Shown here: positions 16,594-24,652 of the stretch, one piece after another
How positions within the stretch are numbered: position 1 is the first letter of the stretch
Layout of the letters: each line of letters starts with the position of its first letter
Origin: Flavobacteriales bacterium
Lineage (GTDB): Bacteria > Bacteroidota > Bacteroidia > NS11-12g > UBA955
Length of the DNA stretch: 52,617 nucleotides
Direction of reading: 5' to 3'
Assembly: GCA_947463095.1 (NCBI GenBank)
Contig: CANHRE010000008.1
Span: 1-52,617 of the forward strand
Translations under genes and position numbers: made by a program
The notes under the pieces: generated by a model
The model's database searches: none
The model's input: only the letters and a program-made list of their open reading frames with translations
What the model was told of the DNA's origin: nothing

Positions 16594-17835
16594 ATGGCGC
16601 AGCGCGAAAAGCACGCAACACGGCATCTGGTATATTTCGTCGAGGAAATAGAAACCTCGTTTGTGATTCACGACCTGATTAACCTGTCACAGCGTTTTGA
16701 ACACATCTATCTGTTCTGCGGAAATAAGATTCCTGACAAGAGCAAAGTGCCCGCCAACGTGCAGCTATATGAGCAATACATGGATTGGGGCAGGTACAAC
16801 ATGCTCAGGCTGCTGCTTACGAACTTCTTCTTCGTGTTTAACGTGCTGGCTGCCGAAATGTGGAAGGCGAAGAAGTTCATCCCTGTCAGAAAAAATCTAT
16901 CCTCCCTGTTGCTGAACATATTCAAGGCCGATGCAGTGTATGCGCAGCTGAATGCGGCGGGCCTGGGCAAGGAGGAGTTGATGCATGCCCCCTTTTATGC
17001 GTTCTGGTTTTATGATACCAGCTACCTGGGCGTGCTCAGACAGAAATACGGCATACGCAAAACCATCGCCAGGGCGCACAGTGGCGATTTGTACGAAGAC
17101 CATGCATCAAGGGTAAAGCGCTCGGATCTGCGCCATTTTCAGTTGGACAACCTGAGCTATTTGCTGCCTGTTTCCAGGCAGGGCGCGGAGTATATGGCTA
17201 CCACCTATCCCGCCTACCGCCTCAAAATACATACCGTGTATCTGGGTACCAAGGATGGGGGCACCAATCCGCACCAGCCTGAAGGGCTCACCCTGGTAAG
17301 CTGCGCCCGCTTTAACTACCATAAGCGCCTGGATAAAATTGCTCAGGCACTGCTGAACACCCATGTGCCCATCACCTGGATTCATATTGGCGATGAACGG
17401 CTGGGCCAGGATATCCAGGGCATGTCCGAATACCTCAAGTTGAGAAAGCAATTGGAAGCGCTGCCCAATGTTCAGCTGCGTCCAACGGGCGCTATGGACA
17501 ATGCCGATATTTTCAACCTGTACCGGCAGCAGCCGGTGAGCCTGTTCATTAGCCTTTCAGAGAACGAAGGCATTCCGGTAAGCATTATGGAAGCCATCAG
17601 CTTTGGTATTCCGGTGATGGCTACCGACGCCGGAGGCTGTCGCGAAATTGTAAACGAAAAAACAGGCGTGCTGCTGCCCGTGGATGTAAGCGTTGAAGCA
17701 GTGGGGCGCAACCTGGACGCATTTGCCAACGCTGCCTTGAATAACCCAGAGTTCAGAAACCAGGTGCGCCGATTCTGGTCCGGCCACTTCTCGGAAGAAC
17801 ACAACTACCAGACACTCATGAACTATTTATGCTGA
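16594..17835 (+). CDS. GT4 family glycosyltransferase
   Basis: A GT-B transferase of 413 residues. The C-terminal half contains LVSCARFNYHKRLDKIAQAL, ITWIHIGDERLG and the nucleotide-sugar site SLSENEGIPVSIMEAISFG followed by PVMATDAGGCREIV, the classical GT4 E-x7-E pattern. The N-terminal half has a hydrophobic stretch near residues 72-90 that may contact the membrane. The ATG at 16594 is 13 bases after the previous stop. A 45-base gap separates it from the second sugar amidotransferase. Donor and acceptor are unknown. Confidence 0.86.
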   Translation: MAQREKHATRHLVYFVEEIETSFVIHDLINLSQRFEHIYLFCGNKIPDKSKVPANVQLYEQYMDWGRYNMLRLLLTNFFFVFNVLAAEMWKAKKFIPVRKNLSSLLLNIFKADAVYAQLNAAGLGKEELMHAPFYAFWFYDTSYLGVLRQKYGIRKTIARAHSGDLYEDHASRVKRSDLRHFQLDNLSYLLPVSRQGAEYMATTYPAYRLKIHTVYLGTKDGGTNPHQPEGLTLVSCARFNYHKRLDKIAQALLNTHVPITWIHIGDERLGQDIQGMSEYLKLRKQLEALPNVQLRPTGAMDNADIFNLYRQQPVSLFISLSENEGIPVSIMEAISFGIPVMATDAGGCREIVNEKTGVLLPVDVSVEAVGRNLDAFANAALNNPEFRNQVRRFWSGHFSEEHNYQTLMNYLC

Positions 17836-17880
17836 TGAAAAACACCCCACTCTCCCCACAAAAAAACCCACAAAAAACCT

Positions 17881-19038
17881 ATGCAGGCTGAACAACCCAT
17901 ACAGCAAACCTGTACCCACTGCCTGCTGAGCAGTGCCGATACTGAAGTAATCAGCTTCAATAACGACGGTGTTTGCTCCTATTGCACCGGCTACGAACAA
18001 ACCATCAGGGCGTTCAACAAACATGCAGACGCTCCTGAAGTACGGTTAAACCGTATGGTTTCAGACATGAAGGCCAAAGGCCAGGGACAGCGCTACGACT
18101 GCATCCTGGGGCTGAGCGGCGGAACCGACAGCACATACCTCGCCTGGTGGGCACATCAGCAAGGCCTGAGGCCGCTGGTGGTGCATATGGACAATGGTTG
18201 GAACAGCGAACTGGCCGTGAAGAATATTGAGAACATCTGTACCCGCCTCGGCTGGGATTTACATACCCATGTGATCGATTGGGAAGAGTTCCGCGAGTTG
18301 CAGCTGGCCTATTTAAGGGCCGGTGTTATAGATATCGAGGTGCTTACCGACCACGCCATCTATGCCGTGATATACAGGCTGGCACGCAAGTACAACATCA
18401 AATACACCCTGAATGGCTTTAACTATGCCACCGAGGCCATCATGCCTAAAGGCTGGACATACAATAAACGCGATTACGAAAATATTCGCGATATATACAA
18501 GAAATATGGAAGCGGTAAAAAGCTGAAAACCTATCCGCACCTGGGCTTTTCGGGTGCATTATGGTACCACCTTTTCCTGAAAATTGAGAACGTAAATGTG
18601 CTGAATTACCTACCCTACAACAAGGAAGAGGCAAAGAAAATCATCACCGCCGAATTGGGCTGGCGCGACTATGGAGGCAAGCACTTTGAAAGTGTATTTA
18701 CCAAGTTTTATCAGATATACATTTTGCCTGGAAAATTTGGCGTGGACAAGCGCAAATGCCACCTTTCCAACCTGATTTGTTCCGGACAGATTACCAGAGA
18801 ACAGGCGCTGGAAGAACTGAAGATGCCCCTGTACGACGAGGCCGAACTTCGCGATGAGAAACAGTTTGTGCTTAAAAAATTTGGCCTCAGCGAAACAGAA
18901 TTTGATGCCATCATGAACGGTCCGGTGCGCAAACATGAAGCCTTCAAAACCGATAAGGTGTTGTGGCAGCGCTATTTTAAATTCATCGGCCTGTTGAACG
19001 GCTGCTTAAAGGCAATCGGACTCAGGCGCAAGTCCTGA
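17881..19038 (+). CDS. second N-acetyl sugar amidotransferase
   Basis: A 385-residue paralog of the enzyme at 4497. It keeps the two cysteine pairs (Cys11/Cys14 and Cys32/Cys35) and the PP-loop SGGTDS at residues 79-84, with Thr replacing Lys of the first copy. Other family blocks are LVVHMDNGWNSELAVKNI and LSNLICSGQITREQALEEL. No hisH/hisF pair lies beside it; the pair at 5648-7010 might serve both enzymes. It is followed by a PIG-L deacetylase. This suggests a second amidino-type or related modification in the glycan, on a sugar other than that handled by the first copy. The substrate is unknown. Confidence 0.85.
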   Translation: MQAEQPIQQTCTHCLLSSADTEVISFNNDGVCSYCTGYEQTIRAFNKHADAPEVRLNRMVSDMKAKGQGQRYDCILGLSGGTDSTYLAWWAHQQGLRPLVVHMDNGWNSELAVKNIENICTRLGWDLHTHVIDWEEFRELQLAYLRAGVIDIEVLTDHAIYAVIYRLARKYNIKYTLNGFNYATEAIMPKGWTYNKRDYENIRDIYKKYGSGKKLKTYPHLGFSGALWYHLFLKIENVNVLNYLPYNKEEAKKIITAELGWRDYGGKHFESVFTKFYQIYILPGKFGVDKRKCHLSNLICSGQITREQALEELKMPLYDEAELRDEKQFVLKKFGLSETEFDAIMNGPVRKHEAFKTDKVLWQRYFKFIGLLNGCLKAIGLRRKS

Positions 19039-19087
19039 GGGCTGTAAATTGTAACATCGAATAAATTCAAATACATCCCCACGAACC

Positions 19088-19726
19088 ATGATTGAAATAA
19101 AGAATACAAGAGTTTTGGTGCTTGCACCACATACCGATGATGCAGAACTTGGTTGCGGAGGTACCATTGCAAAGCTTCTGGATCAGGGTAATGAAGTGCA
19201 CTGTGCAGCCTTCTCCGCCTGCCAGCAATCTGTCCGACCGGAATTCCCCCCGGACATCCTGATCCGCGAAGTGAGGGAAGCATCGTCGCTGCTGGGTATT
19301 CCGGAACAAAACCTGCATCTTTTTGATTATGAAGTCAGAACCTTCAACTTCCGGAGGCAGGACATCCTGGATACCATCCTGACATTGAAAAAGAAAATTG
19401 ACCCCCAGGTGGTGTTTATCCCTTCGGTGAATGATGTACACCAGGACCATTACACCATAGCACAGGAAGGATTGCGCGCCTTCAAGCTCTGTATTTTATT
19501 CAGCTATGAGCTTCCTTGGAACAACCTTACCTTTCAATCAACCAGCTTTTCCATCCTGAGTGAAGCCCATCTTGAGCGCAAGATTGCGGCCATCAAGGCC
19601 TATAAATCGCAGTCCCACCGCGCGTACATGACCGACGAATTCATTCGGGGCTGGGCGCATATGCGCGGAGTGCAGATTCAGGAGCGTTATGCCGAGTGTT
19701 TTGAGATGGTGCGCATGAAATTTTGA
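19088..19726 (+). CDS. PIG-L family N-deacetylase
   Basis: A 212-residue zinc deacetylase of the PIG-L/LmbE family, whose members remove acetyl groups from GlcNAc-like sugars or related substrates. The zinc and catalytic motif is visible as LAPHTDDAELGCGGT (His15, Asp17, Asp18), and the second zinc motif as VHQDHY near residues 117-122. Most relatives have PHPDD; Thr16 here is a mild variation. No signal peptide is seen, so it should act in the cytoplasm on a nucleotide- or lipid-linked sugar. It begins 49 bases after the second amidotransferase, in the same direction. Confidence 0.87.
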   Translation: MIEIKNTRVLVLAPHTDDAELGCGGTIAKLLDQGNEVHCAAFSACQQSVRPEFPPDILIREVREASSLLGIPEQNLHLFDYEVRTFNFRRQDILDTILTLKKKIDPQVVFIPSVNDVHQDHYTIAQEGLRAFKLCILFSYELPWNNLTFQSTSFSILSEAHLERKIAAIKAYKSQSHRAYMTDEFIRGWAHMRGVQIQERYAECFEMVRMKF

Positions 19727-20197
19727 AGTAAACGTAATCCTGCCGTAATCCTCTGCACAGCATAAAGCAATGTTCAAATTTGTATTTTCGAACAGCATTC
19801 CGCAGGAACATCCATACATGAAGAAGATGATAACATCGAGAAGCACAAGTTTCAGTAAACCATGAAGGCAGGATCATTTCTGTTGTACAACTTGTTCACC
19901 TTCCACGCCAACGGAGTCAACAGCAACGGTGAGCAGCGTCGCTGTATGGACAATGTGCTGTACAAATTGTTCATGAAGACCCAGTTTCAATGGGATCAGG
20001 CACTCATGGCTCATGGTTATAAGGATCATCTGAGTGAAGGTATACGTAAACCATTAGGCTTTCACAAAAACCCTGCGCCTTCACTTGAGGCCTATGATCT
20101 GGAAGCAACACACTGAAATGACGCACCGTGTGAAAACCGTGTACGGCATTGAATTAAAAGATGCTTAAATTTCGGCCATATTTGGATATCAGACAAC
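19727..20197 (+). other. gene-poor stretch with short ORFs
   Basis: This 471-base stretch between the deacetylase and the LbH acyltransferase holds no recognisable gene. It contains a 15-residue ORF (19818-19865) overlapping by ATGA an 84-residue ORF (19862-20116), then a 16-residue ORF (20118-20168) two bases later. A TAAATTTC sequence at 20166-20173, one base from the Bacteroidota -7 consensus, lies 24 bases before the next start. The pattern could be a decayed gene or a small-protein locus. Neither can be decided by eye. Confidence 0.5.
19862..20116 (+). CDS. small unrecognised protein
   Basis: An 84-residue ORF, preceded by a 15-codon ORF that overlaps it by four bases in the way coupled genes do here. 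The predicted protein starts MKAGSFLLYNLFTFHANG and is rich in His, Lys and aromatic residues, with no signal peptide or membrane helix. I do not recognise the family. Codon use looks plausible for a real gene, but it could also be a remnant of a larger gene lost between the deacetylase and acyltransferase. Confidence 0.35.
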   Translation: MKAGSFLLYNLFTFHANGVNSNGEQRRCMDNVLYKLFMKTQFQWDQALMAHGYKDHLSEGIRKPLGFHKNPAPSLEAYDLEATH

Positions 20198-21103
20198 ATG
20201 AACTCCTTACGCCCCGAACAGCTTGCCGATGAACTTTCCCTGGTGATATTGGGAACATCGACAGCGACCATTTCCGGCATAGGATTTCCGGGAAATCACG
20301 ATGAGCACAGCCTGTGCTGGGCGGGAAGTGAGGAGGTGCTGAACGAGTTCACCAGTGGCTATGTCATTGTGAGCCAAACGCTGCAGCACCTGCAAAGTGA
20401 ATACCCTCACCTTTGTTTGTTGAGCACCATGGAGAAGCCCCGTTTGGTTTATGCGCGTGCCTACATGCGCTATTTTCATGAAACTGCCGAACCTGATAAC
20501 TATGTGGGTATCCACCGCGCCAACCCGGATATCAGTGTAGGTGATAACGTTTTTATCGGAAGTGATGTGAGCATCGGAAAAGGTACGGTGATTCACTCAG
20601 GCTGCGCCATACTTTCCGGAACCACCATTGGCAACAACTGCATCATCCGCAATAACACCAGTCTTGGAACTGAAGGGCTGGGATTGGAATTTGACGAGCT
20701 GGAAGGCCGATACATCCCCTTTCCCCAAATTGGCCGTGTAGTGCTGGAAGATTATGTGGACATAGGCCCGCACAGCACCGTTCGCCGCGCAGCAATGGGC
20801 GCAACGCATGTTGGATACGGAAGCAAAATCGGCTCTTTTGTGAACATAGGCCATAATTGTACCATTGGCCCGCATTGCATCCTCACCAGCCATATTTGTA
20901 TAGCCGGCTCGGTGCAGGTAGGCGCCTATTCGTTTATCAGCATCGGTACCACCATCCGCAACAAAGTTCAAATTTCCGATCATGTGGTTATCGGACAAGG
21001 TAGTGTAGTAATAAAAAGCCTTCCGGAACCAGGAACTTACTTTGGTCATCCCGCCGTAAAGGTTGAAGTCAGCGGCTCGAAACCACAAACCGAGGACTCC
21101 TGA
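20198..21103 (+). CDS. left-handed beta-helix acyltransferase (LpxD/NeuD-like)
   Basis: A 301-residue protein. The first ~105 residues are a non-repetitive N-terminal domain. From about residue 110 come hexapeptide repeats: ISVGDNVFIGSDVSIGKGTV, GTTIGNNCIIRNN, IGSFVNIGHNCTIGPHCILT and VQISDHVVIGQGSVV, ending in FGHPAVKV. The layout resembles LpxD (N-terminal domain plus helix, GHN-containing loop), but its place in a glycan locus suggests an acetyl or other acyl transfer to an amino sugar. It may act after the PIG-L deacetylase. The next gene starts three bases after its stop. Confidence 0.8.
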   Translation: MNSLRPEQLADELSLVILGTSTATISGIGFPGNHDEHSLCWAGSEEVLNEFTSGYVIVSQTLQHLQSEYPHLCLLSTMEKPRLVYARAYMRYFHETAEPDNYVGIHRANPDISVGDNVFIGSDVSIGKGTVIHSGCAILSGTTIGNNCIIRNNTSLGTEGLGLEFDELEGRYIPFPQIGRVVLEDYVDIGPHSTVRRAAMGATHVGYGSKIGSFVNIGHNCTIGPHCILTSHICIAGSVQVGAYSFISIGTTIRNKVQISDHVVIGQGSVVIKSLPEPGTYFGHPAVKVEVSGSKPQTEDS

Positions 21104-21106
21104 TAG

Positions 21107-22381
21107 ATGCATAAGCCTGAATCGAGCATACCCAGTGCGGTGTTGATTGTAAACTACGATCTGGGTACCCGCAACGGAGTTGGAGGCAGACGCTGGGCCT
21201 TATTTGGCAGAGCCTTGCTCGAGGCAGGAAATAAAGTACATTTTCTCACCACCAGAAAAGAACTACCGGAAGAACTTCAATCCTGGCAAAGCCAGATCCA
21301 CCAACTTAACTCACAGTACCCAGGCATCATCAATACCGTTCCTACAAGCCTTCAAGGAAAGCTGGCTTACAAGCTGTCCCTTTTGCGGATGCGGCTCAGC
21401 ACCAAAGGAACCGTTTTCGATTTGGGAAATCGCGATAAGCAGGTGCTTCTGCAACAATGCCGGTCCCTGATTAAAAAGCATCACATCCGCGTCTGTATCT
21501 TCACCGGCGCCCCCTTCAGCTACCTCTACTACGGAACACTGCTGAAGAAGGAATTTCCAAACTTGATATTGGTCAGCGATTTCCGCGATAAATGGACCGA
21601 AGGCTTCAACTATGGAATGCGTACCCTCAGCAAGTCCAGAAGAACCTATGAACAAGACTGCGAGCGGGCAGTGGTAGAACAATCTGACCTGGTAACCGTA
21701 GCCAGTGAAGATATTGCAGATTACCTGAAAAACATCCACCACCGCGATTACCTGCTCCTGTATAATGTGGTATCACCCATCCTGCACGAACCTACTGAGC
21801 AGAAAAACCCCAGCAACAAGCCTGCAGACCGCTTCCACATCGCTCACGTGGGGAATATTTCTGATGGTTGTGAAGTGCAAACAGAGCACTTCCTGAATAC
21901 CCTGAAAGTACTAAGCGTAACTCATCCAGGCAGATTTACACTTTCTCTGGTGGGCTGCCCCAATGAACAAATGGTGCAGCAATTTAGGCAGGCCGATATT
22001 CCTGGAGTGAACATTGTAGGCAGGCTTCCTCAGCAAGAATTGGGCTCCTTTATGAGTGATGCCGATGCCTTTCTGGTGTTCAACAGAGAAGTCTTGGCTA
22101 AGAGCATTCCTACTAAATTTTTCGACTACATCATATTCAGGAAGCCTTTAATCGCCTATAAATTGAAAGGAAAATTGTCAGAACTCATTACGAATAAACA
22201 ACTGGGATTGCTGCTTGACCACAACAAACCCGCTGAAGTAGCCGCCCAATTGCTGACGGAACTGGCCGGAGGAGCGTATCCTTTCAACCAGGATTACTCT
22301 AATGAAGAATTCACTTCCGAATTCCAGATGGAAGTACTTAAAAAGGCTTTGATGCCGCTGCTCAACAGACAACCGGTTTGA
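21107..22381 (+). CDS. GT4-like glycosyltransferase, paralog A
   Basis: A 424-residue GT-B-type protein. Near the N-terminus it carries the unusual block GVGGRRWALFGRALLEAG, then FTGAPFSYLYYGTLLKKEFP and SDFRDKWTEGFNYG. The C-terminal half has RFHIAHVGNISDG and DADAFLVFNREVLAKSIPTK, where the second glutamate of the usual E-x7-E is not obvious. It is clearly paralogous to the gene at 23298, which shares all these blocks. The start at 21107 lies three bases after the acyltransferase stop. Proteins of this pattern are usually labelled glycosyltransferase; the donor is unknown. Confidence 0.75.
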   Translation: MHKPESSIPSAVLIVNYDLGTRNGVGGRRWALFGRALLEAGNKVHFLTTRKELPEELQSWQSQIHQLNSQYPGIINTVPTSLQGKLAYKLSLLRMRLSTKGTVFDLGNRDKQVLLQQCRSLIKKHHIRVCIFTGAPFSYLYYGTLLKKEFPNLILVSDFRDKWTEGFNYGMRTLSKSRRTYEQDCERAVVEQSDLVTVASEDIADYLKNIHHRDYLLLYNVVSPILHEPTEQKNPSNKPADRFHIAHVGNISDGCEVQTEHFLNTLKVLSVTHPGRFTLSLVGCPNEQMVQQFRQADIPGVNIVGRLPQQELGSFMSDADAFLVFNREVLAKSIPTKFFDYIIFRKPLIAYKLKGKLSELITNKQLGLLLDHNKPAEVAAQLLTELAGGAYPFNQDYSNEEFTSEFQMEVLKKALMPLLNRQPV

Positions 22382-22411
22382 ACAGGCGGTGCCGAGCAGA
22401 AAAAACCGCGT

Positions 22412-22891
22412 TTAATTAGATTTTTTGTAAGGTCGGGCCGGATTACCGAACCAAATTTCACCCTCGGGAATATCCTTGTTCACAAACGACAGGCTTCCAG
22501 TTACTACATTATCGCCCAAGGTTATGCCATGCTGTAATACTGTGTTCGTGCCTATAAAGCAATTGCGGCCAATTTTGGCTCCGCCAATCTGCAACTGACC
22601 GGTGTTCAGGTTGTTGGTCATCACCTTCGGACATATGTAGGTTCCATCACCAACCTCTACACCCCGTGCTAAGATGGAAGCGTAGCGCACAGTTACATTA
22701 TTTCCCACCTTGCAATCACCAGAGGTTGATACCCTGGAATCGATGTAACAGTGTTCACCGATAATGGTATTCTTGCGCAATTCAACATAGTTTTTAATGG
22801 TTGTATTGTCGCCAATAACCACCCCCTCTTCGATAACGCAATAGGCACCGATGGAAACGTTTTTTCCGATGACTGCTTTTTCTGAAATCAT
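22412..22891 (-). CDS. hexapeptide-repeat acetyltransferase
   Basis: A compact left-handed beta-helix protein of 159 residues on the strand opposite its neighbours. It starts MISEKAVIGKNVSIGAYCVI and continues with repeats such as GVVIGDNTTIKNYVELRKN, GNNVTVRYAS and NCFIGTNTVLQHGITLGDNV, ending IWFGNPARPYKK. Relatives include WbbJ-type and UDP-sugar N-acetyltransferases. The chosen ATG follows a perfect TATCTTTG promoter element 22 bases upstream; extending the frame further upstream would add unrelated residues. It stops 30 bases from the end of the convergent transferase gene. Confidence 0.8.
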   Translation of the reverse strand: MISEKAVIGKNVSIGAYCVIEEGVVIGDNTTIKNYVELRKNTIIGEHCYIDSRVSTSGDCKVGNNVTVRYASILARGVEVGDGTYICPKVMTNNLNTGQLQIGGAKIGRNCFIGTNTVLQHGITLGDNVVTGSLSFVNKDIPEGEIWFGNPARPYKKSN

Positions 22892-23297
22892 GATTATCAG
22901 GTTTTTACGCAAGCAAAGATAAGAACGCAATAAAAATTTCCTGAAAAAACATCTGCCTTTCGAGGAAAGCTTCGACAATGGTATTGAACATACGATTTCA
23001 TTCATTTTTACCCCAACATGGCGGATGCATAACTGAAGCCATTCAAGCGCCTGCTTCTCATATTGAACTAAATGCAAAACCACTTAAAATTACCTTACCG
23101 AGCTGGGTATTTGTAAGATACTATGGGATATTTGCAGCGTATAGCAGCAGCGTTACGGCAACAGGCATTGTTCAATTACACGCTGGTGGATCGTTGTTTA
23201 TTCGTTCGGAGGTGAATGCATTCCATCAGATAATGAACCTGAACATGAAGGATTCCCGCATTCGCGGTACATTAACGCAATTTTTTAACCTGACATA
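22892..23297. other. divergent intergenic region
   Basis: A 406-base gap between the minus-strand acetyltransferase and the plus-strand paralog B. A 107-residue plus-strand ORF (22978-23301) runs through it, but I see no family motif, and it overlaps the next start in another frame. The minus-strand promoter at 22914-22921 is the only clear signal. The AT content looks higher than in the flanking genes. It may be the scar of the insertion or duplication that separated the two paralogs. Confidence 0.45.
22914..22921 (-). promoter_or_regulatory. Bacteroidota -7 promoter element
   Basis: On the minus strand this reads TATCTTTG, a perfect match to TAnnTTTG, 22 bases before the acetyltransferase ATG. 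A clear -33 TTTG is not seen at the usual 19-21 base spacing, although a T-rich run lies there. Confidence 0.5.
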
Positions 23298-24563
23298 TTG
23301 ATCAAGGCAGTGGAATCTGACCCTATACTTATTTTAACCGGGAAACTTGGCACCAGGCATGGGGTGGGCGGCAGACGCTGGGCGCTCTTTGGCCGCAGCA
23401 TGCTTTCTGCCGGAATCAATGTGCAGATCGTTACCGCACAACAGGACATTCCCGAAGAGTTTATTGATTACAAGGATCATGTACACCGATTCAATTCTTC
23501 CTATCCGGTAATTCTTCAAAAAGGCCCCAGCAGTTTTATTGGCAAGCTTTACTATCGTATGGCCTTGATGCTGATGAAATTAAGGGTACAAGGAACTGTT
23601 TATGATACCGGTGTTCTGGATATACCTCGGCTGCTTGATCTGTCGCGCAACATCATCAGAAATCACCATATTAAATACGTGGTGTGCACGGGGGCACCCT
23701 TCAGTTATTTGTACTGCGGGGCACTGCTGAAAAAGGAATTCCCTCACCTGGTGCTGTTAAGTGATTTCCGCGACCGGTGGACCATCGGCTTTCATTACGG
23801 CATCAGCGCCCTGAAACCAAGGCGCTTCGCCTTTGAAGTTGCGCGGGAAAAGGAGGTGCTTCAAGCCTCCGATGTGGTAACGGCCGCCTGTCCTGATATC
23901 ATTGCCTACCTTGCCGCTATCTGTCCCGGAAACTACCACCTCATCCTAAACCCCGTTTCTGACCTGCTGAATCCGGTGGTCCCGGAAAATGCCGCTGCCA
24001 ACAAAGCCTTTACCATCACCTGCGCGGGGAACATAGGCCGTGGCTGTGAACCGGTATTCGAACATTTCCTCGATAATGTAAAAGTACTAAATGAACGTTG
24101 TCCCGGACAGTTTCGATTCGTATTTATAGGCAACGGCGACAAAGAAATGGAGCTGATTATGAACCGCACCCCGCTGCCCAATATGGAACGTCACCCCTAC
24201 ATGGAACAGGATCAGTTGGCAACCTACCTTTCAGCATCCCACGCGTTTTTGCTGTTTCAAAGGCCGGAAATGGTGAACAGTGTGGCTACCAAAGTGTTCG
24301 ACTATATCAAATTCCGTAAACCGCTTATCGCCTGTATTGGTCCCGGTATGTTGAGCGACATCATGAAACAGGGGCAACTTGGCTACATCATGGACCGGAA
24401 TCTGGATGCCGAAACCTTTGTTTCAGATATGATCAAGTTGAAGGATGGTAAATGGCCTTTTAATAAAGACTTTGACTACTCCGAATACACACTGGATTAT
24501 CAGGTGCGGAAGGTATTAAACATCCTTTCAGCAGCTGGAAAGAACAAAGAAGCACCTCGATAA
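23298..24563 (+). CDS. GT4-like glycosyltransferase, paralog B
   Basis: A 421-residue paralog of the gene at 21107. Shared blocks are GVGGRRWALFGRSMLSAG, CTGAPFSYLYCGALLKKEFP and SDFRDRWTIGFHYG. The C-terminal half has FTITCAGNIGRGCEP, FRFVFIGNGDKEMELIM and SASHAFLLFQRPEMVNSVAT. The start is either the TTG at 23298 or the GTG at 23310; no ATG lies near. The pair probably arose by duplication and now adds two different or successive residues, which is inference. It is separated from paralog A by an inverted acetyltransferase gene. Confidence 0.75.
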   Translation: MIKAVESDPILILTGKLGTRHGVGGRRWALFGRSMLSAGINVQIVTAQQDIPEEFIDYKDHVHRFNSSYPVILQKGPSSFIGKLYYRMALMLMKLRVQGTVYDTGVLDIPRLLDLSRNIIRNHHIKYVVCTGAPFSYLYCGALLKKEFPHLVLLSDFRDRWTIGFHYGISALKPRRFAFEVAREKEVLQASDVVTAACPDIIAYLAAICPGNYHLILNPVSDLLNPVVPENAAANKAFTITCAGNIGRGCEPVFEHFLDNVKVLNERCPGQFRFVFIGNGDKEMELIMNRTPLPNMERHPYMEQDQLATYLSASHAFLLFQRPEMVNSVATKVFDYIKFRKPLIACIGPGMLSDIMKQGQLGYIMDRNLDAETFVSDMIKLKDGKWPFNKDFDYSEYTLDYQVRKVLNILSAAGKNKEAPR

Positions 24564-24630
24564 GTACTGTTTCCTGCCGAAAATCAGGCTTATGAATGGA
24601 GAAACATCAGATAGTCCGTGGAGCTCTTCT

Positions 24631-24638
24631 TAAATTTG
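24631..24638 (+). promoter_or_regulatory. Bacteroidota -7 promoter element
   Basis: TAAATTTG, a perfect TAnnTTTG match, ends 14 bases before the ATG of the cupin-like gene, predicting a very short leader. No convincing -33 TTTG is present, only a G/T-rich segment upstream. Confidence 0.5.
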
Positions 24639-24652
24639 CATAAACAATCACC

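Noticed and set aside
22382-22411. Terminator hairpin between convergent genes
   Set aside because: GCGGT/ACCGC could form a five-base stem, but the loop is too long and there is no T tract, so support is weak.
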